Program-made: the position numbers and the translations under genes | Source: Methylomonas koyamae | GTDB lineage: Bacteria; Pseudomonadota; Gammaproteobacteria; Methylococcales; Methylomonadaceae | Reading direction: 5' to 3' | DNA length: 64,000 nt | Assembly: GCF_006483455.1 (NCBI RefSeq) | Contig: NZ_PPPU01000006.1 | Span: 218,161-282,160, forward strand | Shown: positions 8,562 to 16,177 of the stretch, one piece after another | Position numbering within the stretch: the stretch's first letter is position 1 | Layout: every line of letters begins with the position of its first letter | Notes under the pieces: generated by a model | The model's input: the letters and a program-made list of their open reading frames with translations, nothing else | Told to the model about the DNA's origin: nothing | Databases searched by the model: none

Positions 8562-9218
8562 TTAAGCCGCCGAACTCTTAACAATCCCCTGCCGGCTGGC
8601 GAGCAACGTCATTTCCGACATCGTTTTCACGCCCAACTTTTCTTTGATCGCGGTGCTGTGGTTGCAGACCGTCTTGTAACTCAAGCACAGTTTCTCCGCC
8701 GCTTCGCGGGTGCTGAGCCCGTTGGCCAGCAGGCAGAAGATGTCGAACTCGCGCGGCGACAGCGATTTGATCTTGTACGACTCGTCCTGACCTACCGCCA
8801 TGTTGACCGCCAATTGCTGGGCCAGGTCGGGGTCGATGTAGGTGTTGCCTTCGGAGATGGCGCAGACGGCGGTGACCAAGGTGTCCGGTTCGTTGTTCTT
8901 GGTGATGTAGCCCCTGGCGCCGGCTTTGATCGCACGGGTAACGTAGACCAGTTCGTTGTGAATGCTGAAGACCAGTATCCGGCAAGCCGGGTGCCGGCTC
9001 AGCAGGCGCCGCACCGATTCCAGACCGCCCAGGCCGGGCATCGATAAATCCATGACGACGACGTCCGGTGTGTGCCTGGAATAAATTTGGCAGGCGGTTT
9101 CGCCGCGGTCGGCTTCGTAGATTTCGCCGATGCGCTCGGACAGCGACAGGTAGGTCTTGTAACCGGCTCGGACCACGGCGTGGTCGTCCACCAATAACAC
9201 GCTGATTTTGTTTGCCAC
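8562..9218 (-). CDS. mxaB: LuxR/NarL-type response regulator, probable MxaB
   Basis: A response regulator of 218-220 residues. The receiver domain starts ISVLLVDDHAVVRAGY, with the phospho-acceptor Asp in VVVMDLSMPG. A C-terminal LuxR helix-turn-helix follows (SLSPREFDIFCLLANGLSTREAAEKL). It is transcribed divergently from mxaF across a 0.46-kb region. An orphan LuxR-type regulator of this kind, MxaB, controls mxa expression and the lanthanide switch in some gammaproteobacterial methanotrophs. The symbol rests on domain type and position. A GTG at 9218 lies 8 nt from GAGGAAG and is preferred over a TTG at 9224, only 2 nt away. No cognate kinase is adjacent. Confidence 0.72.
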   Translation of the reverse strand: MANKISVLLVDDHAVVRAGYKTYLSLSERIGEIYEADRGETACQIYSRHTPDVVVMDLSMPGLGGLESVRRLLSRHPACRILVFSIHNELVYVTRAIKAGARGYITKNNEPDTLVTAVCAISEGNTYIDPDLAQQLAVNMAVGQDESYKIKSLSPREFDIFCLLANGLSTREAAEKLCLSYKTVCNHSTAIKEKLGVKTMSEMTLLASRQGIVKSSAA

Positions 9219-9686
9219 AGGCAATACTTCCTCTTTCGCGGATTGCTAATTCGTTTCCGACCGCTTCTATGCTCGCGGCCGCGGCCATCATGCCGCTTTT
9301 TGAAGCACGAAACCATGGGAGCTTTTCCTGTTTGCAGTTGGTTGGCGATGGGAAAGATTCCGCTGCTTTTCACGCGATTTTCCCGTGCTTTTCGTGGATT
9401 ATTCCGTAACGCCGGGCCGGGCGGTTTCTTTACCATTTCTCGTCAGCATGGCCCGGTAGGTCTAAGTCAATGATGTGTGCGAATTGATCGAGACTGCTGA
9501 TCTGAAAAAGTCAGGAGATTGCCGTACTGCGGCGTCTCGCGTTAACGGATAAACGCCAAAATCAAAGCACATCTTGCTATTGATTTTGCCCGGATACGCC
9601 CGTCGCGTATCCGCTTTTAACGGAAGGCTCCCCTAACCAACCGATTTGCCGGGCCATGCACTCTAATAAACAACATAGGAGGATTC
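9219..9686. promoter_or_regulatory. mxaB-mxaF divergent regulatory region
   Basis: This is non-coding sequence between the divergent regulator and mxaF. It should hold both promoters, but no clear -35/-10 pair could be assigned by eye. A strong ribosome-binding site TAGGAGGA lies 4-11 nt before the mxaF ATG, as expected for a very highly translated gene. A stem-loop at 9591-9613 sits in the probable mxaF leader. Confidence 0.6.
9591..9613 (+). promoter_or_regulatory. Stem-loop in the mxaF leader
   Basis: CGGATACGC and GCGTATCCG form a perfect 9-bp stem around a 5-nt loop, followed by CTTTT, about 75 bp before the mxaF start. It could be an mRNA-stabilising leader hairpin, an attenuator, or an operator with dyad symmetry. 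The sequence alone does not decide. Confidence 0.5.
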
Positions 9687-11495
9687 ATGCAAATTTCACG
9701 GTTTGCCAAGAACGTGGCGACATCGGCCGTTTTGACCGGAGCAGCGTTGAGCGTGCCGCAATCGGCGCAAGCGAATAAAGAGCTGGAGCAACTTTCCAAA
9801 CAAAACACCAATTGGGTGATGCAGACCAAGGATTACGGCTCCACCCATTTCAGCGAGATGATCGACATCAACGCCAACAACGTCAAGAACCTGAAAGTGG
9901 CATGGTCTTTCTCGACCGGCGTACTGAACGGCCACGAAGGCGGGCCGCTGGTGGTAGACGGCATCATGTACGTACACACCCCGTATCCGAACAACGTGTT
10001 CGCGATCGATTTGAACGAGCCGGACAAGATCCTGTGGCAGTTCAAACCCAAACAAAACCCGGCGGCCCGCGCGGTGGCCTGCTGCGACGTGGTCAACCGC
10101 GGTCTGGCCTATGCGCCGGCCGGTAAGGATTATCCGGCCACGATTTTCTTGAACCAGTTGGACGGTCACGTCGTAGCTTTGAACGCCAAGACCGGCGAGC
10201 TGCGCTGGAAAATGGAAAACTCCGACATCGCCATGGGTTCGACCTTGACCGTGGCGCCGTTCGTGGCCAAGGATAAAGTCATCGTCGGCTCCTCCGGCGC
10301 CGAGCTCGGCGTGCGCGGTTACGCCACCGCGTTCAATATCAAAGACGGCAAGCAAGAGTGGCGGGTTTACGCCACCGGTCCCGACGAAGACATCAAGTTG
10401 TCGAAAGACTTCAATAAAGCCAATCCGCATTACGGCCAGTTCGGTCTGGGCCTGAAAACCTGGGAAGGCGACGCCTGGAAAATCGGCGGCGGCACCAACT
10501 GGGGTTGGTATGCTTACGACACTGAGTTAGAAATGTTGTACTACGGCTCCGGTAACCCGGCACCGTGGAACGAAACCATGCGTCCCGGCGACAACAAATG
10601 GACCATGACCATTTGGGGCCGCGACATCAACAGCGGCGAAGCCAAATTTGGCTACCAAAAAACCCCGCACGACGAGTGGGACTACGCCGGCGTCAACTAC
10701 ATGGGCTTGTCCGAGCAAGTGGTGGACGGCAAGAAACGCAAGCTGCTGACTCACCCGGACCGTAACGGTATCGTTTACACCCTGGACCGGGAAAACGGCG
10801 ATCTGATCAATGCCTTCAAGATCGACGACACTGTTAACTGGGTGAAAAAAGTCGATCTGAAAACCGGTCTGCCGGTGCGCGATCCGGAATATTCGACTCA
10901 CATGGACCACCAAGCCACCGGCATCTGCCCGTCGGCGATGGGTTACCACAACCAGGGCATCGAGTCTTACGACCCGAACAAGCAACTGTTCTTCATGGGC
11001 GTGAACCACATCTGTATGGATTGGGAACCGTTCATGCTGCCTTACCGGGCCGGCCAATTCTTCGTCGGCGCGACTTTGAACATGTATCCGGGTCCTAAAG
11101 GCACCCTGGGCCAAGTCAAAGCCATGAACTCGGTCACCGGCAAAATGGAATGGGAAGTTCAGGAGAAATTCGCGGTCTGGGGCGGCACCATGGCCACCGC
11201 CGGCGACTTGGTGTTCTACGGCACTCTGGACGGCTACATCAAAGCCCGCCATTCCAAAACCGGCGAAGAGCTGTGGAAGTTCAAACTGCCTTCCGGCGTT
11301 ATCGGCCACCCGATCACCTATAAACACAACAACAAACAGTATGTTGCGATTTATTACGGTGTCGGCGGCTGGCCCGGCGTTGGCCTGGTATTCGACCTGG
11401 CCGACCCGACCGCCGGTCTCGGCGCGGTGGGTGCGTTCAAGGAATTGGCGCACTACACCCAAATGGGCGGCGGCGTGATGGTGTTCTCTTTATAA
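9687..11495 (+). CDS. mxaF: Methanol dehydrogenase large subunit, calcium type
   Basis: The PQQ-dependent periplasmic methanol dehydrogenase alpha subunit, oxidising methanol to formaldehyde. It has 602 residues with a signal peptide ending near QSAQA. Family hallmarks include the vicinal disulfide [11 protein letters not shown] that covers [14 protein letters not shown], the metal-ligand Asn in GSGNPAPW, and catalytic Asp 332 in HDEWDYAG. Residue 334, two after the catalytic Asp, is Ala. In lanthanide-dependent XoxF this position is Asp, so this is the Ca2+ MxaF form. The beta-propeller W-motifs recur (for example [16 protein letters not shown]). It heads an operon with mxaJ, mxaG and mxaI. 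Confidence 0.98.
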   Translation: MQISRFAKNVATSAVLTGAALSVPQSAQANKELEQLSKQNTNWVMQTKDYGSTHFSEMIDINANNVKNLKVAWSFSTGVLNGHEGGPLVVDGIMYVHTPYPNNVFAIDLNEPDKILWQFKPKQNPAARAVACCDVVNRGLAYAPAGKDYPATIFLNQLDGHVVALNAKTGELRWKMENSDIAMGSTLTVAPFVAKDKVIVGSSGAELGVRGYATAFNIKDGKQEWRVYATGPDEDIKLSKDFNKANPHYGQFGLGLKTWEGDAWKIGGGTNWGWYAYDTELEMLYYGSGNPAPWNETMRPGDNKWTMTIWGRDINSGEAKFGYQKTPHDEWDYAGVNYMGLSEQVVDGKKRKLLTHPDRNGIVYTLDRENGDLINAFKIDDTVNWVKKVDLKTGLPVRDPEYSTHMDHQATGICPSAMGYHNQGIESYDPNKQLFFMGVNHICMDWEPFMLPYRAGQFFVGATLNMYPGPKGTLGQVKAMNSVTGKMEWEVQEKFAVWGGTMATAGDLVFYGTLDGYIKARHSKTGEELWKFKLPSGVIGHPITYKHNNKQYVAIYYGVGGWPGVGLVFDLADPTAGLGAVGAFKELAHYTQMGGGVMVFSL

Positions 11496-11499
11496 CAAC

Positions 11500-11576
11500 G
11501 TAGGTCGGGTTAGCGATAGCGTAACCCGACATTGATGGCCAATTGTTGGGTTACGGCTTTGCCTAACCCAACCTAC
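11500..11576 (+). repeat. REP-like double stem-loop between mxaF and mxaJ
   Basis: GTCGGGTTA (11504-11512) pairs with TAACCCGAC (11522-11530). A second TGTTGGGTTA pairs with TAACCCAAC. The outer GTAGGT and ACCTAC arms enclose both. It is a REP/BIME-type palindromic unit. Between an abundant structural gene and its less abundant partner it may protect the mxaF 3' end or reduce read-through. Confidence 0.75.
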
Positions 11577-11597
11577 AAATTTATTTAAAGAACATCC

Positions 11598-12440
11598 ATG
11601 AAAACAACGACACGTATTTTTACCGCATTGGCTTTGGGCCTGGGTTTTGCCACGGCCCAAGCCGAGCAACCGGCGTTGAAAGTCTGCACCGCCGAAAACG
11701 AAATGCCTTATGCCAACCAAGCCGGCGAGGGCTTCGAGAACAAGCTGGCGCACTACGTAGCCGAGCAAATGGGCCGCAAGCTGAAAACGGTGACCTGGAC
11801 CGACCCGCGTTACTTCATCCGCGACTACCTGGACAAGGGCTTGTGCGATGTGGTGATGGGTGTCGATGCCGGCGATCCGCGCCTGCTGACCACGGCGCCG
11901 TATTACCGCTCCGGTTACGTCTTTATCAGCCGCGAGCAGGATGCGCTGGATCTGCAGAACTGGGACAGTCCGGCCTTGAAACAAGCCAAACGCATCGCTT
12001 TCGCGCCGGGTACCCCAGCCGAGACCATGTTGCGGACCATCGGCCGTTACAACGACATGTTCAATTACCAACAAGAATTGGCCGGCTTCAAGTCCAAGCG
12101 TAACCAGTACGTCAAATACGACAACGACAAGCTGGTCAACGAAGTCGCATCCGGCAAAGCCGAAATCGCGATTTTGTGGGGACCGGCGGCGGCGCGTTAC
12201 GTGAAGGCTGTGGCGACACCACTGACGATGACGCTGATCCCGGATAACGCCAAGCGTGCCGACGGCGAAAAAGTCGGTCTGCACTACAGCACCGCGATCG
12301 GGGTGCGCAAAGGCGATACCGCATTGCTGGAGCAATTGAACAAAATCGTGCGCGAGAAACAGGACGATATCGAGGAACTGCTGGAAGCGGAAGGTATTCC
12401 GCTGCTGGAGGAACCCGCTAGCGCCTTGTCCATGAACTAA
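11598..12440 (+). CDS. mxaJ: MxaJ periplasmic binding-like protein
   Basis: A 280-residue secreted protein with a signal peptide ending near ATAQAE. It has the type-2 solute-binding (SBP_bac_3-like) fold pattern expected of MxaJ: LKVCTAENEMPYAN at the start, GLCDVVMGVDAGDPRLLTTAPYYRSGYVF in the first lobe, and AIGVRKGD in the return. MxaJ is needed for methanol oxidation in methylotrophs and is thought to help assemble or mature the dehydrogenase. It is the second gene of the operon, 102 bp after mxaF across the stem-loop repeat. Confidence 0.94.
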   Translation: MKTTTRIFTALALGLGFATAQAEQPALKVCTAENEMPYANQAGEGFENKLAHYVAEQMGRKLKTVTWTDPRYFIRDYLDKGLCDVVMGVDAGDPRLLTTAPYYRSGYVFISREQDALDLQNWDSPALKQAKRIAFAPGTPAETMLRTIGRYNDMFNYQQELAGFKSKRNQYVKYDNDKLVNEVASGKAEIAILWGPAAARYVKAVATPLTMTLIPDNAKRADGEKVGLHYSTAIGVRKGDTALLEQLNKIVREKQDDIEELLEAEGIPLLEEPASALSMN

Positions 12441-12453
12441 CAGGAATCATTTA

Positions 12454-12930
12454 ATGAAATTGAAGACATTTTTCAACGGCGTAGCGCTGACTCTGTCGCT
12501 GGCAACGGTGTCCGCCGTTCAGGCCGACATCACCTTGCGCCATGCCTTGACCGGCGAAGCGCTGGATTTGAGTTTCGCCAAGAAAGGCGGCAATACCGAC
12601 AAATTCAAGCAATTCATGCAGACCGGCAAAAACCCGTACAACGGCGACGCCGAAGCCGCCAAGAAGGGCGAGAGTCTGTACATGACCGGTTGCTCCGGCT
12701 GCCACGGCCACGAAGCCGAAGGCAAACTGGGTCCCGGTCTGGCCGACGACTACTGGACCTATCCACGCGGTCTGACCGACCAGGGCTTGTTCGAAATCCT
12801 GTTCGGCGGCGCCAACGGCATGATGGGCCCGCAATACGTCAACTTCAGCACCGACGACATGCTGCACATCATGGCGTTCTTGCGCAGCATTTATAAGGGC
12901 GATCCGAAGAAGGCGGAGTGGTTGAAATAA
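12454..12930 (+). CDS. mxaG: Cytochrome cL, electron acceptor of methanol dehydrogenase
   Basis: A 158-residue c-type cytochrome with a signal peptide ending near SAVQA. The single haem-attachment motif is CSGCH in LYMTGCSGCHGHEAEGK. A methionine-rich distal segment (GGANGMMGPQYVNFS, DDMLHIMAFLRSIY) supplies the sixth ligand. Cytochrome cL takes electrons from PQQ in MxaFI and passes them to cytochrome cH and the oxidase. It starts 13 bp after mxaJ, in the canonical mxaFJGI order. Confidence 0.96.
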   Translation: MKLKTFFNGVALTLSLATVSAVQADITLRHALTGEALDLSFAKKGGNTDKFKQFMQTGKNPYNGDAEAAKKGESLYMTGCSGCHGHEAEGKLGPGLADDYWTYPRGLTDQGLFEILFGGANGMMGPQYVNFSTDDMLHIMAFLRSIYKGDPKKAEWLK

Positions 12931-12933
12931 ACA

Positions 12934-13047
12934 CCCTCACCCCCGGCCCCTCTCCCAGAGGGAGAGGGGAGATAACCCCTAACCGCTTAAATCGCAACAG
13001 GCCAAAAAAAGCCCTCTCTCCCATTGGGAGAGGGGTTGGGGTGAGGG
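12934..13047 (+). repeat. BIME-like repeat between mxaG and mxaI
   Basis: The outer arms are CCCTCACCCC and GGGGTGAGGG. Inside are a perfect 10-bp hairpin, CCCCTCTCCC-AGA-GGGAGAGGGG (12947-12969), and a second hairpin CTCTCCC-ATT-GGGAGAG. This CCCTCACCC...GGGTGAGGG layout is common among dispersed intergenic repeats in proteobacteria. It may separate mRNA stability of mxaFJG from mxaI. Confidence 0.78.
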
Positions 13048-13075
13048 ATATTAATTGATTTATCAGGAGATCAAC

Positions 13076-13357
13076 ATGAACAAATTAGTACTGTTAGGTG
13101 TGGTATTGCTGGCCCTGGGGCTGTCCGGCACGGCGAAAGCCTACGACGGCACCAAATGCAAAGAAGCCGGCAACTGCTGGGAACCGAAGCCTGGCTATCC
13201 GGCGCAAGTGGCCGGCAGCAAATACGATCCGAAACACGATCCGAACGAATTGAACAAACAAGCGCAGTCGATCAAGGAAATGGAAGCGCGTAACGCCAAA
13301 CGCACCGAAGTTCTGGCGAAAACCGGCAAGTTCGTTTACGACGTGGAAGACAAATAA
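13076..13357 (+). CDS. mxaI: Methanol dehydrogenase small subunit
   Basis: A 93-residue precursor; after a signal peptide ending near TAKA the mature chain is about 71 residues. It is Lys-rich and begins YDGTKCKEAGNCWEPKPGYP, with the characteristic Cys pair, then the long helix SIKEMEARNAKRTEVL. MxaI wraps around MxaF in the alpha2beta2 enzyme. ATG 13076 has an AGGAG ribosome-binding site and precedes the hydrophobic signal; an upstream in-frame ATG at 13055 would add seven residues without a better site. Confidence 0.96.
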   Translation: MNKLVLLGVVLLALGLSGTAKAYDGTKCKEAGNCWEPKPGYPAQVAGSKYDPKHDPNELNKQAQSIKEMEARNAKRTEVLAKTGKFVYDVEDK

Positions 13358-13477
13358 CCCGGACCAGGCTTTACCGAACCCTTAGGAAGCCGCCAGGGAA
13401 GGCGGGGCCTAATTTCCGCGATTGCCGATCATAAACCTGTTATTCGGTCCGGGATGAGCGTGTCGATGAGGCGTAGG

Positions 13478-13523
13478 CCGGAATAAGCCGATAGGCGTTT
13501 CCGGCGTTTTCAGCTTATTCCGG
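13478..13523. other. Stem-loop in the mxaI-mxaR spacer
   Basis: CCGGAATAAGC (13478-13488) and GCTTATTCCGG (13513-13523) are perfect 11-bp arms around a 24-nt loop. There is no following T-run, so it is not a classical terminator. It may act as a 3' stabilising structure for the mxaFJGI transcript or be another REP-type unit. Confidence 0.5.
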
Positions 13524-13592
13524 TCTATCTCCCCAAGCGTTCTCGGCAACGGACTGTGCGGTAAACGCATCCCAACAGGATAAAACCACTCT

Positions 13593-13624
13593 GCTCCGGC
13601 AAAGTAATGCGCCGGGGCTTTTTT
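13593..13624 (+). terminator. Terminator-like hairpin immediately before mxaR
   Basis: GCTCCGGC (13593-13600), a 10-nt loop, GCCGGGGC (13611-13618) and six T residues (13619-13624) form an intrinsic-terminator shape with one G-U pair. It ends directly against ATG 13625. It would end most transcripts after mxaI while letting some reach mxaR and the accessory genes. Confidence 0.65.
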
Positions 13625-14650
13625 ATGACTATGAATTCAGAACATCAACTCAGCGACGGGTGCGAACAGGCCCTGAATTTCGAACGGGATATCAACCGCA
13701 TCGTGATCGGCCAGCAGGCCGCGGTGCGCAACCTGACCATCGCGGTGTTCGCCCGCGGCCACGTGTTATTGGAAGGCCAGGTCGGCGTCGGCAAGACCAC
13801 CTTGCTGCGTACCGTCGCTCAGGGCTTGGGCGGCCGTTACCAACGCATCGAAGGCACGATCGATCTGATGCCGTCGGATTTGGTGTATTACACCTACCTG
13901 GACCAGGACGGCCGGCCGCGGGTCGATCCGGGGCCGCTGCTGAAACAGGGCGAGGAACTGGCGGTATTTTTCTTCAACGAAATCAACCGCGCCCGGCCGC
14001 AAGTGCATTCGCTGCTGCTGCGGGTGATGGCCGAGCGCGCCGTCGGCGCCTTCAACCGCGAATACCGGATGCCGCACATGCTGGTATTCGCCGACCGCAA
14101 CCGGGTCGAACGCGAGGAGACCTTCGAATTGCCGGCCGCCGCCCGCGACCGTTTTCTGATGGAAATCAACATCGCCGCGCCCGATGACGACGCGGTACTG
14201 GATCAGTTGATGTTCGACCCGCGTTTCCACGATGTCGATGCCTTGATCGAGGCAATGCCGGCGTCGGCGATCGGTTATCAAAACCTGAACGCGCTGGGCG
14301 CAGCGATTCAACAGCGGGTGCAGGCCGCGCCGGCCCTGCACAAATATGCGCTGGAGCTGTGGCAGGCGACTGCCAAGCCGCAGGCTTACGGCATTAGCGT
14401 CAGCGACGTCGACATCGGCCAATTGCTGCAATCCGGCGCCAGCCCGCGCGGCATGAGCTATCTGATTCGTGCGGCCAAGGTCAGGGCCTGGCTGGAAGGC
14501 CGCGACAGCTTGTGGCCGGAGGACTTGCAGGCCGTGTATGCGCCGACCATGAGCCATCGCCTGTTTTTAAACCCCATTTACGCCTATCGCCGGGAGGTCT
14601 TGCTTCCGGAACTGGTCAACCAAATCTTGCAGCGCATCGCCGCACCCTAA
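13625..14650 (+). CDS. mxaR: MoxR-family AAA+ ATPase MxaR
   Basis: About 341 residues of the MoxR AAA+ type, placed as in other mxa operons. MoxR proteins work with VWA-domain partners (here MxaC and MxaL) as metal-insertion or maturation chaperones; a role in activating methanol dehydrogenase is the usual inference. Walker A is GQVGVGKTT. The Walker B/MoxR box reads FFFNEINRARPQ, with Asn where most MoxR proteins have Asp (DEINRA). Sensor 1 is also unusual (FADRNRVEREETFELP). In-frame starts at 13607, 13625 and 13631 are possible; 13607 lies inside the upstream hairpin, so 13625 or 13631 is likelier. No clear ribosome-binding site is visible. Confidence 0.88.
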   Translation: MTMNSEHQLSDGCEQALNFERDINRIVIGQQAAVRNLTIAVFARGHVLLEGQVGVGKTTLLRTVAQGLGGRYQRIEGTIDLMPSDLVYYTYLDQDGRPRVDPGPLLKQGEELAVFFFNEINRARPQVHSLLLRVMAERAVGAFNREYRMPHMLVFADRNRVEREETFELPAAARDRFLMEINIAAPDDDAVLDQLMFDPRFHDVDALIEAMPASAIGYQNLNALGAAIQQRVQAAPALHKYALELWQATAKPQAYGISVSDVDIGQLLQSGASPRGMSYLIRAAKVRAWLEGRDSLWPEDLQAVYAPTMSHRLFLNPIYAYRREVLLPELVNQILQRIAAP

Positions 14651-14654
14651 ACTT

Positions 14655-15281
14655 ATGGATTGGAAACGATTTTTACCCGCACTGGTCCCGCACGCTGGGC
14701 TCGGCCATTTGCTGGAAACCTATTTGACCTGGTCCGGTGTCGGCATCATCAGTTCCTTGATTGCCAGCATGCTGGACGCCTATTCCGACATTCCGTACGC
14801 CGCTTACTACACCAGCGCGCTGAACGATGCGGTCGGCTTCAAGTTCTGGATTTTGTTGTCGGTGATCGGCATTTTGCTGTTTTGCGTCAGCGTGCCGGTG
14901 CTGTACTTGTCCTTGCGCTTGCCGCAACTGGCCGGATTTTCGGCGCGCTTGCGCCGCTTTACCTACACCTTCTTCCTGGTCGCGTTCGACGAAGGGGCGT
15001 TGATGATCGGCATTTTGACCGCCAACTTTTTCGATACCAACGAACGCATTTCGCTGTTGGCCAACAAGTCGTTCCTATTCAGCGACGTCGGCTTCTTCAC
15101 CATTGTTGCGCTGTTGATATTGGACTCGCTGCTGTGGCTGCTGGGCGAGGCGATTTACAGCCGCAATCAGCGCGGTTATTCCGGCGTGGTGGAACTGCTG
15201 GTGAATGCGCCGCTGAAATATGCCTTGCCGGGTTATTTGCTGGTGACCGGGCTGGTAGTGCAGGTCGTCGTCACCCAATAG
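14655..15281 (+). CDS. Unidentified integral membrane protein in the mxa operon
   Basis: A 208-residue hydrophobic protein with about five predicted membrane helices, including ILLSVIGILLFCVSVPVLYLSL and GFFTIVALLILDSLLWLLGEAIY. Acidic and aromatic residues within helices (VAFDEGALMIG, HLLETYLTW) hint at a functional pore or binding site. It lies 4 bp after mxaR and about 20 bp before mxaS, so it is co-transcribed with maturation genes. I do not recognise the family and cannot assign a function. Partnership with the MoxR/VWA maturation complex is inference from position. Confidence 0.8.
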   Translation: MDWKRFLPALVPHAGLGHLLETYLTWSGVGIISSLIASMLDAYSDIPYAAYYTSALNDAVGFKFWILLSVIGILLFCVSVPVLYLSLRLPQLAGFSARLRRFTYTFFLVAFDEGALMIGILTANFFDTNERISLLANKSFLFSDVGFFTIVALLILDSLLWLLGEAIYSRNQRGYSGVVELLVNAPLKYALPGYLLVTGLVVQVVVTQ

Positions 15282-15301
15282 CCAGACCTCAACCCGTCAG
15301 C

Positions 15302-16177
15302 ATGTCTCCGGCTAACCGTGCCATGGCCTCCCGTATCGAACCTTTTTGCTATCGCTTGCCCAGACCGGCCGTCGAGGTTTACCCCGGCGCCCATCCCGGC
15401 CAGATGGTCGGCAACGGCCAATTATTCAAACGCCATGAGGCGCTACTGGCGCGGCCCGATCCGCGCCGGCTGGATTTGCGCGCCAGCCTGCTCGATCCGT
15501 TCGGCCAATTCCGGGTCAAGGCCTACCAGGAACATGACCGGGTCGAGGTCATGGTTTTGGCGGACCTGTCGGCGTCGCTGGCTTACCGCGGCGTTTTCGA
15601 TAAACGCCAAGTCATGCTCGACCTGATTCGTGCCATCGCCGAATCGGCTTTGGCTTGCGGTGATCGGATCGGTTTTGCCGGTTTCGGTCCCGACGAGAAG
15701 CCCTTGTTGTATGCGCCGCCCGGCGGCGATCTGAGTTGGTTGTCGTCCTTGAGCGGCATCATCGAACAATTGCCGCAGCAACGCGGCTGCCAAGGTTTGT
15801 GGCAGGCCGGCGCTTACTTGCCGCGGCGGCGGGCCTTGTTGTTTTTGCTCGGCGACGGCCATTGGCCGACCGCGCAATTGCCTGCTTTATTGGCGAGCGT
15901 AGGTCGCCACGAACTGGTGCCGTTGTTGATCTGGGACGCCGCCGAATACCGCGCCTTGCCGGATTGGGGGTTGCTGGCGCTGCAGGATCCGGAAAGCGGT
16001 CGCCGCCGGCGATTGTGGCTGCGGCCGTCTTTGAAACGGCGCATCGAGCTAGCCTACAGCCGGCGTCGGTCCCTGTTGCAGCGCTTGTTTCGCGCCGCCG
16101 GCAGCGAACCGCTGTTCATCGAACAGGGTTACCGGGTCGAACAATTCAATCGTTATTTCCTGGAGCGGGCAGCGTGA
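15302..16177 (+). CDS. mxaS: MxaS, DUF58-type methanol oxidation protein
   Basis: A cytoplasmic protein of 291 residues of the DUF58 type that accompanies MoxR ATPases. It has the N-terminal DPRRLDLRASLLDPFG region and the core VEVMVLADLSASLAY, a VWA-like DxSxS motif (DLSAS). MxaS is required for active methanol dehydrogenase in methylotrophs, and DUF58 proteins are thought to act with MoxR. ATG 15302 is chosen; 15323 is an alternative, and neither has a strong ribosome-binding site. Its stop overlaps the GTG of mxaA. Confidence 0.88.
   Translation: MSPANRAMASRIEPFCYRLPRPAVEVYPGAHPGQMVGNGQLFKRHEALLARPDPRRLDLRASLLDPFGQFRVKAYQEHDRVEVMVLADLSASLAYRGVFDKRQVMLDLIRAIAESALACGDRIGFAGFGPDEKPLLYAPPGGDLSWLSSLSGIIEQLPQQRGCQGLWQAGAYLPRRRALLFLLGDGHWPTAQLPALLASVGRHELVPLLIWDAAEYRALPDWGLLALQDPESGRRRRLWLRPSLKRRIELAYSRRRSLLQRLFRAAGSEPLFIEQGYRVEQFNRYFLERAA

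Noticed and set aside
8073..8581. Open frames of 60-110 codons inside the right inverted repeat
   Set aside because: They run through repeat sequence in several frames, have no conserved motif or ribosome-binding site, and match frames in the left repeat copy. They are by-products of the repeat.
9687..11495. Lanthanide-dependent XoxF instead of MxaF
   Set aside because: Position +2 from the catalytic Asp is Ala (DYAG), not Asp, and the gene heads mxaJ, mxaG and mxaI. These identify the calcium enzyme.
12934..13047. CRISPR-like repeats between mxaG and mxaI
   Set aside because: Only two hairpins with different spacing; there is no regular repeat-spacer periodicity and no cas gene in the window.
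14660..15301. Long N-terminal extension of MxaS reaching back to 14660
   Set aside because: This part is another frame over the membrane-protein gene and is rich in Arg/Gln; the conserved MxaS sequence starts after ATG 15302.
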